From the NCBI GenBank assembly GCA_013115125.1, contig JABANN010000577.1, forward strand, positions 1 through 20,474: 20,474 nt of DNA. Direction: 5' to 3'. Shown piece after piece: positions 19,624-20,474 of the stretch (position 1 is its first letter; every line of letters begins with the position of its first letter). A program made the translations under genes and the position numbers. The notes below the pieces were generated by a model that saw only the letters and a list, made by a program, of their open reading frames with translations, searched no databases and had not been told where the DNA came from. The stretch comes from Perkinsus olseni. Lineage: Eukaryota; Perkinsozoa; Perkinsida.

Positions 19624-20046
19624 TTATACGACTTCGCACTCTCTTCGATCCCTTAGTACTAATAGGTTCCATAGCTTCTCGCTGGCGGCGGCCTGCTCGG
19701 CAAGTTTCTCAGCTGCTGCCTGTCTAGCCTTCTGCTCTTCCTCAGATAACTGGGGCTCTTCTCCTTCAGTCGCCTTGGCAGGCTCAGAGGCCCCCTTGAC
19801 GTCGCCGAGCTTCTCCTTCAGAGCTGCCGTGGACCGGTCCATCTCGTCTGATGCCTTCTTAGCCGCCTCAAATTTCGAATCGGTTGTCTCAGTTGTCTGC
19901 ACATCCATCTGGGCCCACGCAGCTCGACTACTGCTATACATTGTTCTCCTAGACAGAGTAGCAGTCAGGGCAGCGGGCGTTGTGCTGATGAGGAAGCCGC
20001 TACGCAGTAACCCTACAGAGGTCTGTGTTAAAATCTGGCGGTACAT
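19624..20046 (-). CDS. Probable mitochondrial protein, 140 aa
   Basis: Open frame from ATG at 20046. The first 45 residues (MYRQILTQTSVGLLRSG, later SRRTMYSSSRAAW) are rich in Arg, Ser, Thr and Ala and lack acidic residues, as in a mitochondrial presequence. The rest is a charged, Ala-rich helix (FEAAKKASDEMDRSTAALKE and EEEQKARQAAAEKLAEQAAA) likely to form coiled coil. I cannot assign a family; an import-motor or ATPase-inhibitor type role would be a guess. The last dozen residues may not be coding: a GTACTAAGG after KLWNLL could be a donor, in which case the gene would continue into the small membrane protein downstream. Confidence 0.55.
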   Translation of the reverse strand: MYRQILTQTSVGLLRSGFLISTTPAALTATLSRRTMYSSSRAAWAQMDVQTTETTDSKFEAAKKASDEMDRSTAALKEKLGDVKGASEPAKATEGEEPQLSEEEQKARQAAAEKLAEQAAASEKLWNLLVLRDRRECEVV

Positions 20047-20401
20047 TTAGAACGAGGGCAACTGACATCGCATACCCGATTAGAGGCAGTGTAACGGAGC
20101 TAGAACGGGAAGTCCTCAGGCCCACGTGCTCAGAACACATTATCGACTGGGAAGCTCCAGGTTGAACCCGAACCCTGTCTGAAGCGTCCAAACCGGCCAG
20201 TAGAGCTGCCACTACAAGCCACTAGCATCACTCTATATCCCCGACCTACGACGAACCGCGAAGCGTGCCCCCCCCCGGAGTATGAGTTGGGACGTTCAGT
20301 AACGACCCTCCTTGAGGTTCCTGGCCGAGTCTCTCAACGACGCCGTTCGAACTTCAACTCTGAGTTGACAACTCATGTCACTTAAGAACCTCACATTGAT
20401 G
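20047..20401. other. Spacer upstream of mitochondrial-type gene
   Basis: No gene is supported. The stretch holds a run of nine C at 20268-20276. It presumably includes the 5' leader and promoter of the minus-strand gene starting at 20046. Confidence 0.45.
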
Positions 20402-20474
20402 GTTGCGTTGCGTTGCGTTGCGTTGCGTTGCGTTGCGTTGCGTTGCGTTGCGTTGCGTTGCGTTGCGTTGCGTT
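20402..20474. repeat. GTTGC pentamer microsatellite at window end
   Basis: A perfect GTTGC array of about 14.6 copies runs to the last base, so its true length is unknown. It may mark the place where an assembly stopped. The unit does not match any telomere repeat I know. Confidence 0.97.

Noticed and set aside
20402-20474. Telomere
   Set aside because: The GTTGC unit is not a known telomeric repeat and lacks the usual G-run; the window edge alone is not evidence of a chromosome end.
1-20474. CRISPR array, transposase, reverse transcriptase or virus-like gene, rRNA, spliced-leader RNA
   Set aside because: Looked for on both strands by motif and repeat pattern; none was recognisable.

Overview
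The window looks like nuclear DNA from a unicellular eukaryote with compact, intron-rich genes. Base composition is near 50% G+C, and reconstructed introns are mostly 25-115 nt. Every gene I can support lies on the minus strand. Short introns, a GC-AG intron, tight spacing and a one-way gene array would fit an alveolate of the perkinsid/dinoflagellate side. That assignment is inference: no taxon-specific marker such as a spliced-leader gene was seen.

Layout in plus-strand coordinates. 1-677: no firm gene, three TGACGT-type motifs. 678-6697: a many-exon SMC1-type cohesin ATPase with intact Walker A, signature and Walker B motifs, but only half of the hinge domain, one in-frame TAA, a GC-AG intron and one oversized intron. 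6698-8199: mostly empty, with a structured element near 6764-6845 and one weak ORF. 8200-8858: a cysteine-rich, probably secreted protein. 8859-10260: no supported gene, but a cluster of palindromes and hairpins. 10261-10635: a possible membrane protein. 10660-12416: a protein with a poly-Asp tract and an unrecognised conserved-looking C-terminal region. 12771-13169 and 13365-13940: two unrecognised ORFs separated by a nearly perfect 28-bp palindrome. 14230-15226: a complete five-exon N-acetyltransferase 9 (NAT9) homologue. 15656-18977: a multi-exon coiled-coil protein with a basic tail. 19166-19590: a small single-pass membrane protein with an in-frame minisatellite. 19624-20046: a probable mitochondrial protein. 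20402-20474: a GTTGC pentamer array running off the window.

The firmest identifications are SMC1 (sister chromatid cohesion) and NAT9 (a GNAT acetyltransferase, linked to microtubules in animals). They are not obviously one pathway. No operon-like system, CRISPR array, transposase or virus-like element was recognised. The best candidates for something undescribed are the half-hinge SMC1, the 14-cysteine secreted protein and the palindromic spacers. All exon joins are manual and rest on GT/GC-AG borders, phase agreement and family resemblance.
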